Assembly (NCBI RefSeq): GCF_012489685.1
Contig: NC_080041.1
Location: forward strand, 27,765,780-27,829,779
DNA: 64,000 nucleotides
DNA from: Lotus japonicus
Lineage: Eukaryota > Streptophyta > Magnoliopsida > Fabales > Fabaceae
Direction: 5' to 3'
The notes below the pieces were generated by a model. The model was not told the origin of the DNA. It searched no databases and was given only the letters and a program-made list of their open reading frames with translations. Position 1 is the stretch's first letter. Each line of letters begins with the position of its first letter. The position numbers and the translations under genes were made by a program. Positions 34,754 to 46,245 of the stretch are shown here, piece by piece.

Positions 34754-35376
34754 GATGATGACAAAACCAAGTATTTTGATGAACAATTCTTAAACAATAA
34801 ACTGAATTCACTCAGAGTTTAGAGATATAGAATTAGACTTATCCTGATGTGAATAGTTTATTTTGCTCATTCTGAATCCAAGTCACAGCTTGATTCTGAG
34901 CATAGCTCCCCCTGAATCTAAGATTTAATGAAAACGTTAGACATGTCTAGATTCTGAGCTAAATAATATAAGAGTTCAGAGTGAAGGCGCATGACATAGA
35001 TGAAATAAAATAATCAGAGCACATAAGTATTCAGAGTCACAAGCAGGGTATCAGAGTCAAATAGAATCACTTCAGAAGAAGTGAAATGTATTCCTTGTAT
35101 TTGCCCAGTGACACATCTATGGTCATAAAGGTGGAACTCTTAAATTCTCCAAAAGAAAAATAAATCACACTAACACAGCTTACACATCAAAAACAGGTTT
35201 GTACTCCCCCTTTTTGTCATAAGCAAAAAGTATGGGGTGTGAAAAACGTAGCTTGAAGTACAAGGTACTCCCCCTTAGAGAAGGTCTAAGTTTCAAAACG
35301 ATATGGAGAAATAAACGATGCATGAATGAGAGTTAAGCGAATTAAAGAAGGGAGTTAATGGAAAAGAAGAACGTTT
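34754..35376. other. SIRE 3' non-coding region
   Basis: No ORF is visible. The first ~200 bp recur in the second SIRE copy at 63790-64000 (gatgacaaaac, cattctgaat, agctccccctgaatcta). It separates the LTR from the antisense gene module. Confidence 0.7.
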
Positions 35377-35479
35377 ACCACCGGCCACGGGAGTAAAGAA
35401 AAGCTTCAGTTACCAAGGACTTAACCTCGAGAAACTGTAGGAGCAATAACTTCCAAGGAGAGAGTGAAGCTTATATAAA
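35377..35479 (+). promoter_or_regulatory. Promoter of the antisense module in SIRE (copy A)
   Basis: Plus strand, opposite to the element. Motifs: ACCACCGGCC (35377-35386), CCTCGAGAAACTGT (35425-35438), AGCAATAACTTCC (35442-35454) and TATATAAA (35472-35479). TATA lies 52 bp before the ATG. The last three motifs recur with identical 17- and 30-bp offsets upstream of the homologous ORF at 53942 (minus). Confidence 0.75.
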
Positions 35480-35530
35480 GCGAGTAAGAAGAGGGTAAGC
35501 TTCACAACAAGATTAATACCATAAAAAGAT

Positions 35531-35878
35531 ATGGCTTCATACATGGTTACACTGGAAGAGCTCAGAAGGAAAGCCTTCGAGGAAGACATGTTCCTTAACA
35601 TCCGGCACCCTGATGGTACACGAACGATACAAGAGCTGACGAAGACATTGCTTGAAGAAGATCTTGGTCCAGAGCTGGAGAAAGATCTGAGAGAATTCCT
35701 CGGTTTCGTGGAGGAAATTCAGGAACACAGCCAGCTGGAACTGAACTTTCTAGAAGAGAAGGAGTCAGTGGAAAGAAGAGTCAAGACTATAGAAGATAGT
35801 CTGGAGAGGACCGAGCTGAGCATCAAGCTTGGCAATATAGAGTATACGCTTGATCGGCTGGAGAAGGAAAGAGCATAG
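35531..35878 (+). CDS. Antisense small protein ORF in SIRE (module copy A)
   Basis: An intact 115-residue ORF on the strand opposite the element, between its env-like ORF and 3' LTR. The start is fixed by the TATA box 52 bp upstream and by the shared MASY start of copy B. The product is acidic and largely helical: LEELRRKAFEEDMF, a middle LLEEDLGPELEKDLREF, FVEEIQE, then a coiled-coil-like tail ending in RLEKERA. No signal peptide or membrane segment is seen. It is about 50% identical to the minus-strand ORF at 53942-53634 in a Gypsy relic. A polyadenylation-like AATAAA is near 35966. Family and function are not recognised. The conserved promoter, ORF and 3' UTR argue for a captured gene. Confidence 0.72.
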   Translation: MASYMVTLEELRRKAFEEDMFLNIRHPDGTRTIQELTKTLLEEDLGPELEKDLREFLGFVEEIQEHSQLELNFLEEKESVERRVKTIEDSLERTELSIKLGNIEYTLDRLEKERA

Positions 35879-35996
35879 CAACGCCGGGAGTGCAGAAGAA
35901 TGAGGAAGGATCCTCCATTCTAGATTTAGGAAAGAATGTATGATGTAATGATTATGAATTATCATGAATAAAGAAAAAAAATTTGCAAACACAATG

Positions 35997-36038
<42 letters not shown>
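35997..36038. repeat. (AT)n microsatellite
   Basis: About 20 uninterrupted AT units lie between the antisense ORF and the env-like ORF. Confidence 0.9.
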
Positions 36039-36041
<3 letters not shown>

Positions 36042-36292
36042 GTGAGAAACAACGAGTAAGCAAAATATAGCAAATAATGCAAATAAAAATAAAAGTAAAA
36101 TAAGTTAAGAAAGAAAAACGAAAGAAATCCTAAAAGCTAGGGCTTGTCAGAGCGACGCAGAAGTTCTTTAAGAGCTCGATTCATTTCCATCAGCAGAATC
36201 TCATGAGAGTTGAGACAGTGTTCCATGATGTCAAGTCTGGAAGAACATGGCTGTGTAGAGGTAGAGCGAACATTCTGAGCAGAGTGAGGAGC

Positions 36293-38976
36293 TTAAGTGG
36301 AATCAGAATCATCATGAGTTAAAGGCACTGGTGCAAGAGCTTGACATCTAAGAGCTTCAGCTTCAGCTTGTAGTCTCTCAGCTTCTAATCTTGCATTTTC
36401 AGCTTGTGCAGCCTCTTGACGTGCAACTTCTTCTGCTTTCTCTTTCTTTCTTCTTGCTTCTTCAATAGCTTCAAGTAACTTAGTTCTTTGTTGTTGTTCA
36501 TGCATAACAACTCTTCTGTTAAACTGCTGATTGACAGCCTCAATCCTCTGATCCATTTCCGCAGTGAGATGACTCATCATAACAGGAACTTGAGCAACTA
36601 ACCAAGTGCTCAGACGATTCCATTCTTCAGCAATAGAGTCAGAGTTCTCACTAAGGTCAGTGTAACCTTGCACATTGCGAATCATCAGTGAAGCTTCATG
36701 ATTAAAGACACTGACGCACTCAAGAAGAGAATTTGGCTTGAGGTAGGTGTAGGGAACAATGGAGAGATTGGTTTCAGGAGAGGTGGGCTGGTTGCTGCTA
36801 TTTGCCTCAGATACACCTTGAGGAGAACCAACATCAAAAGTTTGGACATTTGGTTCAGAGGTTTCAAGGTTTGGTTCAGAGGTTTCAACCTGAGGGTGTG
36901 GTGATCTAACCGAAGAGTAGTTAGACACTGAGTGTTCTGGTTCTGGTTGAATGAGTTCTTGTTGAACTTGGTCTGGTTGAACTTATTGAGCTAAAGGGTC
37001 TACTTCATGTAAAGGGTCAGCATGAATAGGATGATCTGGGTCAACTAGATGTTCTGGTCTAGGTCTAGGGTATCTCCTAGGGCTAGGTATTGTGAGGTAG
37101 TACTCTGGAATAGCAGACTCTTTCTCTTTCGATTAGATTCAGAGTTGTTTGAGGGTGAAGAGTCAGCGACATTGGTAGGAAATGATACAGAAGTATAGGG
37201 AGTTGAGGAATCTGTATCAGTGGTTCGACGAACAGGACGTTCTGAAGCTCTGGGGACAGAGTGATCAGAAGGTCTGGGTTCAGGTTCTGGTTGGTGGAGA
37301 ATAATGGGTTCAGAGGTTAGTGGGTTGTATTGAATGGTTATGGGTGAGGTTGGTTTAGAGGGACGTGGAGTCTGAAGCATGTTCCAAAGAGGTGCATCTT
37401 GTTGGGAAGGTTGGAAAAATGAAGATCTAGGTGAATTTGGTGGAGAAGTGGGTTGGTCAGCTGGTTGAGACTCTCGGACAGGAGTGAGTTGGGTGGCTGT
37501 GCGGTTAAGGAGTGTAGAGATGGGGAGTGCATCAAGCGAATTTACATCATCATCAGATTCAGTAACAGCAGACTTACTGGATGATCGCACGGCAGACCGA
37601 GTAACTCTGGCAGAAGTCTCCATTCTGATAACTTGAGCAGCTGGTTCCACACGAGTTGGCTTCTCCACAATTCTAACTTGCTTCTTTTTCTTCTTAGGAG
37701 GAGGAGCATCACCATCATCACCATCAGATGGAGCATCTGGTTTGGTGGGTTCCTCGTCCTTCCTCTTGGATTTTTCAGGCTTTCTCTTCTTCTAATCATC
37801 AGACTCTTCAGAAGATTCCTCCAAGACCATTTTTCTCTGAGCTTTCTTCTTGGGAGGAGAGTCAAACTCTGGAGCTGGTGGCAATTTTCTGAAGAACTCG
37901 TCCACATCTATCTCATACCCTTGTTGCCTCAGATCATTAATGTAACACAGGATTGCACTCGGATTATCTGCTTGAGACCACAGAGGGTAATCATTCAGAG
38001 TCACCCTTCTTTGTCTTACTTCATCAGAAGTATCTTCATGAGCAGGGGCAACCTTCTTCTTGATCAATCCCATCTTCTTCAAAGATGTGGATGTGAAGAC
38101 ATCACTAACAATTGTTGACAGATCCTCTGTGCATCCTGCCTGGATCAGATCTTCTTTGAATTTGCTCTCAATGGAGTGGTCTGAAAGCAGTCTCCCAAAA
38201 GGGATGTACTTGATAGCAGACTTGATGGAGGCAGTGGTTCTGGATTTCCTGATACACTCTTTTAGGTAAGAGTACAGGAAGAAAGGAAGGCAGATCTTTC
38301 TATGATCCTGAATGAAGAACAGCATCGCCTTCTGACAGAAGTTGATGTAATCAGGAGAGCTTCCCTTTGGCCTCTGGTTGATGCAGTGAAGCAAAATCTT
38401 GTGTCAGACCCTTAGCTTGGGATGAAGATCCACCACTTTGTAGTCACTCTTGCCAGGTTTGTAGTTGGTGTAAAGAGCCTTGTTGGTTTCTTCCTTTGTT
38501 CTGGGTTTCAACTTTGATTCCGTCAATTGGAATCTATACCCAGTTCCAGTGTGTGCCCCCAAAAGGTCAACAATTGACTTCTCAGTAATGATTATCCTCC
38601 TTTCAGCAATGTGAGAAACCACATGTGTGTCATCGCAGTCGGCATGTTTCCTGAATTCCTTAACCAATTTGTCATAGATTGGACCTCGAAGCCTGTTGAA
38701 ATATTCTTCCCAGCCTTGAACATGAACTTCAGGACGAAGATCATACCCATTAGCAACTATATTATCCAGGTCGAATCTCCATTCAGCAAGCACCTGGAGT
38801 TCTTCCGGAGCAAAAACACAGTGAACGACACAGCCCCGTTCTACAATTGGAATCATCTTCTCTTGAGCTTGACCTTGACTTTGAGTTTCAGGACCTGATT
38901 GACCTGTAGCTTGGCCTACTACCATAGTAGGAAATCTGGTTACATCTGCAGTTTCACGTCTGTTGGGTCTAACCAT
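36293..38976 (-). pseudogene. SIRE env-like ORF, broken
   Basis: A reading frame of about 890 codons runs from ATG at 38976 (MVRPNRRE). The N-terminal half has GWEEYFNRLRGPIYDKLVKEF, RRIIITEKSIVDLLG and WSQADNPSAILCYIN, resembling the plant transposon domain found in 3' ORFs of several plant retroelements. A Lys/Ser/Pro-rich middle follows, then a C-terminal coiled coil of Ala/Glu/Arg (about 36320-36500). Breaks: TGA at 38404-38406, TAG at 37792-37794, a frameshift near 37100, and TAA at 36982-36984. No signal peptide or transmembrane helix is evident, so 'env-like' is a positional name; any envelope role is unproven. Confidence 0.8.
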
Positions 38977-39412
38977 CTTGAAGGCGGTTGAAGGTTTTGG
39001 GTAGAAAGGAGAAGGATGAATAGAGAGAGAGAGAGAGATCCTGGGGATGAGGTTTTGAAAAACTGAAGAGAGATAAGGTAAAACCGTAAGTGTAGGAGAA
39101 CGTGTGTGTATAGTGGGTTTTTGAAAATAACTGTTGTGGATCAAAAAGCAATTTAAAATCAACGGTTAAAAATTAAAGACATCATAGTAACAGTTAATAC
39201 ACATATCACACGCAGGAGAGAAGCACATCAACACTCATTACGACAGACTGTCAGCACGGGCACAAGGAATTATGTATCAGAGATACTGACACACGTTTAC
39301 TGTCTCAGCTTCAGAGTCAGCACCAATGGGTACATAAAGTCTGATAGAGTTACCTTCTGGACTAGACATCTTCTGATAAAGAAGTATCATAGCCAGACGT
39401 TCTGATCCATCT
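38977..39412 (-). other. Spacer between SIRE pol and env-like ORF
   Basis: No recognised coding sequence. It contains a (GA)n run at about 39021-39038 and a pyrimidine-rich leader (minus) before the env-like ATG. A splice acceptor could lie here, but none is certain. Confidence 0.5.
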
Positions 39413-42400
39413 TCATGCTGGACAAAAGTCCATATTCAGATTTTTCAGGATGAAATTAAATATATCCTCTGCTAAGGGCTTTGTAAAGATATCTGCCCAT
39501 TGATGGTCAGTATCAACAAACTTCAGAAGAAGTACGCCCTTCTGTACATAATCTCTAATAAAATGATACTTTACCTCAATGTGCTTTGCCCTTGAATGTA
39601 AGATAGGATTCTTGCTCAATGAAATTGCAGCAGTGTTATCACAATAGATTGGGATATTGCTTTCAAGGATTTGATAATCCTCCAGCTGATGTTTCATCAA
39701 GAGCATCTGAGTGCTGCATATTGCTTCTGAGATATATTCTGCCTTTACAGTAGATAGTGCAATGGTTGATTGCCTCTTGCTTGCCCATGAGACTAAGTTG
39801 CTTCCCAGAAATTGACAATTTCCATAAGTGCTTTTTCTCTCTGTTCTATCTCCAGCATAATCAGCATCACAATAACCTGAAAGCTTATACTCTGATGTTT
39901 TCTTATACATCAAGCCAAGGTTAGTGGTACCTTTCAGATATCTTAGGATCCTCTTAACAGCAGTTAAGTGGGTTTCCCTCAGATCTGATTGGAAACGAGC
40001 ACATAAATGAACACTAAACAATATATCTGGCCTAGATGCAGTTAAGTGTAGAAGTGATCCTATCATACCACGATAGAGCTTCTGAAAAACTTTGCCACTT
40101 GCATCTTCTTTCTCCAGAATGCATGTAGGATGCATTGGAGTCTTGGCAACTGTAGATTCCAGCATATTGAACTTCTTCAGAAGTTCTTTAGTGTACTTGC
40201 TCTGATGGATATATGTTCCTTATGGTGTTTGATCAACTTATATTCCCAGAAAGTACTTGAGTTCTCCCATCATACATATCTCAAATTCAGCCTGCATCAT
40301 CTCAGAAAATTCTTTGCATAGAGATTGATTAAAAGAACCAAATATAATATCATCAACATAAATTTGCACAATTAAGATATCATCTTTGTAAGTTTTGCAA
40401 AAGAGAGTTGTATCTACTTTACCCCTTACAAACTCATTCTCCAGAAGGAATGAGCTGAGTCTCTCATACCATGCTCTGGGAGCTTGCTTCAGACCATAAA
40501 GAGATTTCTTCAGCTTGAAGACATGGTCTGGGTTCTTCTCATCCTCAAAACCTGGGGGTTGATGAACTTAGACTTCCTCTGATATGTATCCATTTAGGAA
40601 GGCACTCTTAACGTCCATCTGATGTAGAATTATGTTGTGATTCACTGAGAAGGAGATCAGCAGTCTGATTGATTCTAGTCTTGCTACTGGAGCAAATGTT
40701 TCAGTGTAGTCTATTCCTTCCTGCTGACTGTAGCCTTGAGCAACTAGCCTTGCCTTGTTTCTGACTACATCACCTTTCTCATTCAACTTGTTTCTGAACA
40801 CCCATTTGGTTCCAATTACATGGACACTTTGAGGTTTCTTCACTAGGCTCCAAACATCATTTTTGGAAAATTGATTCAATTCTTCTTCCATAGCCAGAAT
40901 CCAGTCCTTGTCCTGAAGAGCTTCATCAATTGACTTGGGTTCAATTGAGGACACCAATCCTTTCAGACTAAGCAGGGTCTCTTCAGAGGGTCTGAAGGCT
41001 GATCTGGTTCTGACTGGTTCGTCTTTGTTGCCCAGAATCAATTCCTTAGGATGAGCTGCAGTGATTCTGCTCTTCTTCTGAGGTTGTGAATCAGAGGGAC
41101 CAGCTTCTTCTGGTTCATCTTCCTCTGGCTCAGCTTCCTCTGGAGCTTTGCCTTTGTCAGAAACATTTATACTTAGATCTGCAAATTTCTCAACTAGCTT
41201 TGACTGGTCAGCGCCAAGCTTATCGTCAAATCTAACATGAATAGATTCTTCAATTGTTTTAGCATCAGTGTTATAGAATCTGAAACCTTTAGATCTCTCA
41301 AAGTAACCAAGTAATAGACATTTAGACGATTTAGCATCAAACTTATGCAATCTATCCTTAGTGTTAAGAACATAACATACACAACCAAAAGGATGAAAGT
41401 AAAAAATGTTGGGTTTTATATTCTTCCACAATTCATAGGGAGTCTTATTCAGAATTGAACTCACAGAGATTCTGTTCTGAATGTAACACGCTGTGTTTAC
41501 TGCCTCTGCCCAAAAGTTCTTAGTCATGCCAGTTTCTTGGAGCATGGTTCTAGCAATCTCCTGAAGAGTTCTGTTCTTCCTCTCAACAACACCATTTTGT
41601 TGAGGAGTTCTAGGACAAGAGATATCATGTGCAATTCCATAGGAATCAAACAGACTCTCAAACTTGTCATTCTCAAACTCTCCACCATGGTCACTTCTGA
41701 CACGCACAATTCTACAAGCCTTCTCGTTTTGCACTTGGGCTATGAAGGTAGAGAACACAGCATGAGACTCATCCTTGCGGGTTAGATATTTTACCCATGT
41801 CCAGCGGCTATAGTCGTCAACAATGACCATCCCATATCTCTTGCCACCTATAGACTCAGTTTTCACTGGTCCAAACAGGTCGATATGCAGAAGTTCCAAC
41901 GGCCTTGAGGTTGAGACAACATTCTTTGCCTTGAAAGGGACTTTTGTGAATTTGTCTTTCTGACATGCTTCACAAAGAGCGTCTGAAGAGAACTTCAGAG
42001 TGGGTAAGCCCCTGACAAGGTTTAGCTTACTCAGCTGAGAAATCTTTCTCATACTGGCATGCCCTAACCGTCTATGCCATACCCATTGCTCTTTATTAAC
42101 AGACAGAAAGAACTTCACATTCTGAGCCTCCAACTCAAATAATCTGATCTTATAAATGTTGTTCTTCCTCTTGCTGTTAAACAGAACAGAGCCATCGATC
42201 TGACTTACAGCCCGGCAGAACTTTTGATTGAAGATAACATCATAACCCTTGTCAGCTAATTGACTTATAGACAATAAGTTATAAGTTAAGATGTCTACCA
42301 ATGAAACATTGTCAATGCATGGACTACTATCTACACAAATAGTACCAGTACCAACAATTTTACCCTTTTTGTTGCCACCAAAGCCAACTTCGCCTCCAGG

Positions 42401-44237
42401 CTTAAGTTTTAGCTCTTGGAACATACGCCTTTCTCCCGTCATGTGACGCGAGCATCCACTGTCCAGATACAATGATTGGTGTTTCAGTGGAGCTATAAGG
42501 ATTTCCGCAACATAGATAATCGTATCCTTAGGTACCCACTTTCTGGGTCCTCTCTTGTTAGATACCCAGAGGTTCTGATCACCTTGGGTTTCTCAACATG
42601 GTAATGTAAAGGAATTTTTGCATGATATTTAGACATGGAGAAAGATCCCTTTTTGAGAGGGGGTTTAGCAACTTCAGCCGGTAAAGGATCAGGTAATATG
42701 GTACCAGAGGGAACAAAGCATTCATAAAAAGATTTAGCTTCAGGCATAGAAGGCTCATTTCTAATTGGTTTAGAATAGCCAATGCCATGCATTCCATTTC
42801 TGCTTACGCCATAGATCATTGAAGCCATTAAGCTTCTGTCTATGCTTTTAGCCAGGAATCTTTGAAAAGATTTTTCATACTTAGATTCATGCTTACTATC
42901 AGAGGCATCGCAGGCAATAACTTCTTCTAACTTAGCAATTTGATTCTTAAGCACAGAGTTAGAATTCACTAAAGCATGGTTATCATTTTTCAAATCAGAA
43001 ATGATTTTCTCATGTTCAGAAGGAGTCTTAGAAACAACAGATAAGTTCTTTTTCAACTTTTTATGCTTAGACAATAAAGAGTTATACTTATCCATGATAT
43101 CAGACAAAGCATGTTTCAGTACAGAGGTTGAGAAAGAAGCGAATACCTCATTTTCATCGTCTGACTTAGAATCTCCTTCTGATTCTGAGTCAGAGTCAAC
43201 AGCATCCTTTGACTCTGCTCCTTTGTCTTTGACAATAGCCATGAGTCCTTGGACTTCACCATCAGAGTCAACATCCTGTGACTCTAATTCGTCAAAAGTC
43301 ACCGTCAGACTTTTCTTGGTCTTGAAGTGCTTCTTTGGCCTCTTGTCCTTCTTCAACTTTGGACAGTCACTTTTGTAGTGACCCTGATTCTTTGCACTCG
43401 AAACATGTGACTTCCTTGATTGATGACTTCTTCTGGCCTGAGGATTCAGACTTTCCTTTGGCCTTTGCAGAGCCTCTGTACTTGCTTTGCTTGTGCTTCC
43501 AGATTCGGTTGAGTCTTTTAGAGATCAGAGTCAACTCATCTTCATCAGAATCTTCTGATGCTTCTTCAGATTCTTCTGCTTCAGCTTGGAGACCTTTTGA
43601 CTTCTCAGCTTTAGCCTTCTCAGATTTGGATTTCAAGGCTATTGACTTCTTCCTCAGATCTTGCATCTCTGAGCGCTTCAGCTCATGACACTTCAGTATG
43701 CTGATGAGTTCTTCTAAACTCATACGCTCAACATCTCTCGTAAGCTCTGTTGAAGTCTCCAAGGGCATCCAGCTTTCAGGAAGACTTCTGATGACCCTTA
43801 TGACATGATCTTTTGTGTAGCTCTTGTTGAGAGGTCGTATTCCAGCTACAAGCAACTGAAATCTAGAGAACATTTCTTCAATGGACTCGTTTGGCTCCAT
43901 GAGACATCTTCAGGGATTCAAAGATTCCCTTAGTAAACTCACGATCTGTAATCTTCTGGTACTCTTCATAAGAGATAGCACTTAGAAGAATTGCTCTAGC
44001 TTTGTGATGTTGTGACTAAAGCTTCTTTTGATCTGCAGTCATCTCTGACCTTGGGATCTTCTTGCCTTCTGCATCAACCGGACGCTCATAGCCATCCACA
44101 ATAATATCCCAGAGATCTGCATCGAAACCCAGAAAGAAACTTTCAAGTCTATCTTTCCAATACTCGAACCTTTGACCGTCGAACATGCGAGGCTTTGCAT
44201 TGTAACCATCTTTTTGCGTTTCACTGGTGGTAGCCAT
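39413..44237 (-). pseudogene. gag-pol: SIRE gag-pol polyprotein pseudogene
   Basis: Starts MATTSETQKDGYN at 44237. In order: Copia gag (FDGQRFEYWKDRL), a zinc knuckle near 43385, an acidic/coiled gag tail, protease LDSGCSRHMTG (~42465), integrase with HRRLGHAS and CEACQKDKF zinc residues and D-D-E (LHIDLFGP, VRSDHGGEF, NGVVERKNRT), RT (MDVKSAFLNG, YVDDIIFG near 40350-40370) and RNase H (GYCDADYAGD), ending at 39413. Breaks: TAG at 44016-44018; a deletion with frameshift near 43895; an extra C in 43382-43384 that splits the knuckle; a shift near 42565; TAA at 40565-40567, 40238-40240 and 40220-40222. The catalytic motifs are intact, so decay is fairly recent. Confidence 0.93.
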
Positions 44238-44295
44238 TGTTTTTCACACCGGCCCGGATCATTGAACACTGTTAGGTGTGGTAATCAGAACTTGC

Positions 44296-44307
44296 GCTCT
44301 GATACCA
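44296..44307 (-). promoter_or_regulatory. SIRE primer binding site (initiator Met-tRNA)
   Basis: The minus strand reads TGGTATCAGAGC, two bases inside the 5' LTR. Confidence 0.92.
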
Positions 44308-44309
44308 AT

Positions 44310-45515
44310 TGAAGGTATGAAAAATGGTAGAAAGGGGGGGGGGTTTTAAATAACGTTTTCAGAATAGAACTTCCACCTTAAAGATTTTAACAAATCTTTC
44401 GAGAACAAAGTGCTTAAGATAAGAGATAGAAAAGCACACAAGGATTTTATCCTGGTTCACTTGATGAATCACTCAAGCTAATCCAGTCCACCCGTTAAGG
44501 TGATTTCTTCCTTCTTAGAATGAAGGCAATCCACTAATCAGGTAAATGTTACGACTGCACTAGAAACCAACAAGTGACTAACAATACACTGACTTAGCTC
44601 ACACTAAGATTCACTCTCTTAGTCTTCTCAAGGATCCGATCAAACTTGATCTCCTAAAGGTAAATAAACAACTGTTTAAGAAAGAATGTTTACAAAGAAT
44701 TTGCTTTTGAAAAGCTAATAGTAAACACAATGAATTCAAATGAAAGAATGCTTAGAAGGTTTGAATATATCTTGCGCGTATGAGATTCTTCCAACCGCAT
44801 CTTTCAATCTTCAGCCTCTATTTATACTCCAAGGATTAGGGTTTGAACGCTTTATGGGAATGCTACCGTTGGAGGGCAGTTCTGGAAATTCCAGCTTCTA
44901 CTGTGGCTAAGAATGTTAGGTAGGTCGTCATGATAGTACATTTGCTTTTGTACTTGGATAGTGACTTGACCTTTAAACCTAGTAGACTTCTGATCAGGGG
45001 AATGCTTCATTTTGGAACTTGTGAAGCTCGTTGATCAAAGTCAGAAGGAAGCAGAGATCCTCTGACCGTTGTATCTTCTGATTCTGAACTCAGAGGGAAG
45101 TACATGGTCTTCACAGTCATCTTGCTTCTGGACTTCAGAGTTTCCACTTTTCAGCTTCTGGATCTTCAGAGTCTTCTACACCATCAGAACATCTGAACCT
45201 TCAGAGTGTCTGGGTTGTCAGAACGTCTGGATCTTCAGAACTTCAAGTGACTGAGTCCATATCAGAGCTTGTGTGACTTCAGATCTTCTGAAGCGTTTCT
45301 ACTGTTCAGAGTGAACATAGATGTTACGAAAGCGTTGCTTGGGTCACTCTTTATGCACAGTGCTTCTGATTTGTGTGAGATAAAATTGAGGTCAGAGCCT
45401 GTAAATAGCACACTCAGAAAAACACGTTAGAGTACCATAATTGTTCATACTAAAATGTTAACTTGTAATCATCAAAACATAGAGTTGTACTACTCGATCA
45501 AAACTTGATCTTACA
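44310..45515 (-). repeat. SIRE 5' LTR
   Basis: 1206 bp, TGTAAGATC to ACCTTCA on minus. It is full length compared with the 3' LTR and close to the third copy at 62578-63784. A run of about ten C (minus; G on plus at 44334-44343) near the end varies in length among the three copies. Confidence 0.92.
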
Positions 45516-46245
45516 CGACCTAGGAGCGAGCATCAATTTGATGCCGCTCACCATGTTTGAGAAGCTGAACCTAGGAGAGGTTACCCCAACCATGCTATCC
45601 TTGCAAATGGCGGATCGATACCTTAAGACTCCTTATGGGATTGTGGAGGATGTCATGGTGAGGGTGGACAAGTATGTGTTCCCCGTGGATTTTGTTGTGC
45701 TTGATACGAAGGAGGATGAGAAGATTCCTCTCATTCTTGGTCGACCTTTCTCAGCTACTGGTAGAGCTAAGATTGACGTTGACAAGGGTCACCTCATTCT
45801 CCGTGTTGGTAAGAAAAAGGTACGATTTTCTATTTTTAATCCTATGATTGAGACTAACCATGACAATGATTTTGTTTGTGATGTGATTAGAAGCAAGTCG
45901 AAGGTTTCGGAAGTGACCCCCAACCCCAAAGCTAATGAAAAAGTTGATGAGTTCCATCCGGCTCTCATCAAGCTTGTTAGTGGTAACAAGTATGGAGGGT
46001 CTAAGTACGAGAACTTGCATGCTCACATGGTTAAGTTTACCCAAGCTAGCTCCCTTGCTAAGATTGAGGGTGTTTCAAGTGATGAAGTGAAGATTAAACT
46101 CTTCCCTCATTCTTTAACAAGGGAAGCTAGGGCTTGGTTTGATAAGCAAGAGGACATTGCCTCATGGGAAGATTTACTTCAGAGGTTTTGTGCAAGGAAT
46201 TTCCTTCCTAACACCATCGGAAGGAGAGTCCACCTAGGACTATAA
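45516..46245 (+). pseudogene. Athila protease fused in frame to a second gag fragment
   Basis: After the SIRE element the protease resumes: LGASINLMP (active site spanning the insertion), PLILGRPFSATGRAKIDV and LILRVGKKKVRFSI. Instead of RT, the same open frame goes on into a capsid piece: FHPALIKLVSGNKYGG, ENLHAHMVKF, IKLFPHSLTREARAWF, ASWEDLLQRF. This parallels the first gag (NLVSQNQYGG, DPHAHMERF, LSLFPFSLRDTAEEW, TSWEDLAEKF). It ends with a stop at 46243-46245. The fusion is open throughout, unlike the first gag. It looks like a template switch that replaced pol. Without the SIRE element gag-pro-gag' would be the element's main coding unit. Confidence 0.88.

Larger units (their letters stand above)
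22781..45515 (-). mobile_element. SIRE/Maximus-type Ty1/Copia element, TSD CGACC
   Basis: Minus-strand element flanked by perfect CGACC at 22776-22780 and 45516-45520, inside the Athila protease codons. LTRs start TGTAAGATCAAG and end CATACCTTCA on minus. The 5' LTR is 44310-45515. The 3' LTR is 22781-23047 plus 33918-34739, split by a complete chromovirus, and it also lacks a ~117-bp segment found in the 5' LTR. The interior (34740-44309) has a Met-tRNA primer site, gag-pol, an env-like ORF, an antisense plus-strand gene, and a polypurine tract. Order and the large 3' ORF are those of SIRE elements. All main ORFs carry stops or shifts. Confidence 0.93.

Noticed and set aside
37633..38118. 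161-codon plus-strand ORF opposite the SIRE env-like gene
   Set aside because: Hydrophobic shadow of the Lys/Ser-rich minus frame; no promoter or homologue.
36293..38976. A functional envelope glycoprotein in the SIRE element
   Set aside because: No signal peptide, membrane helix or glycoprotein pattern can be seen and the frame has several stops and a shift; 'env-like' is a positional label.
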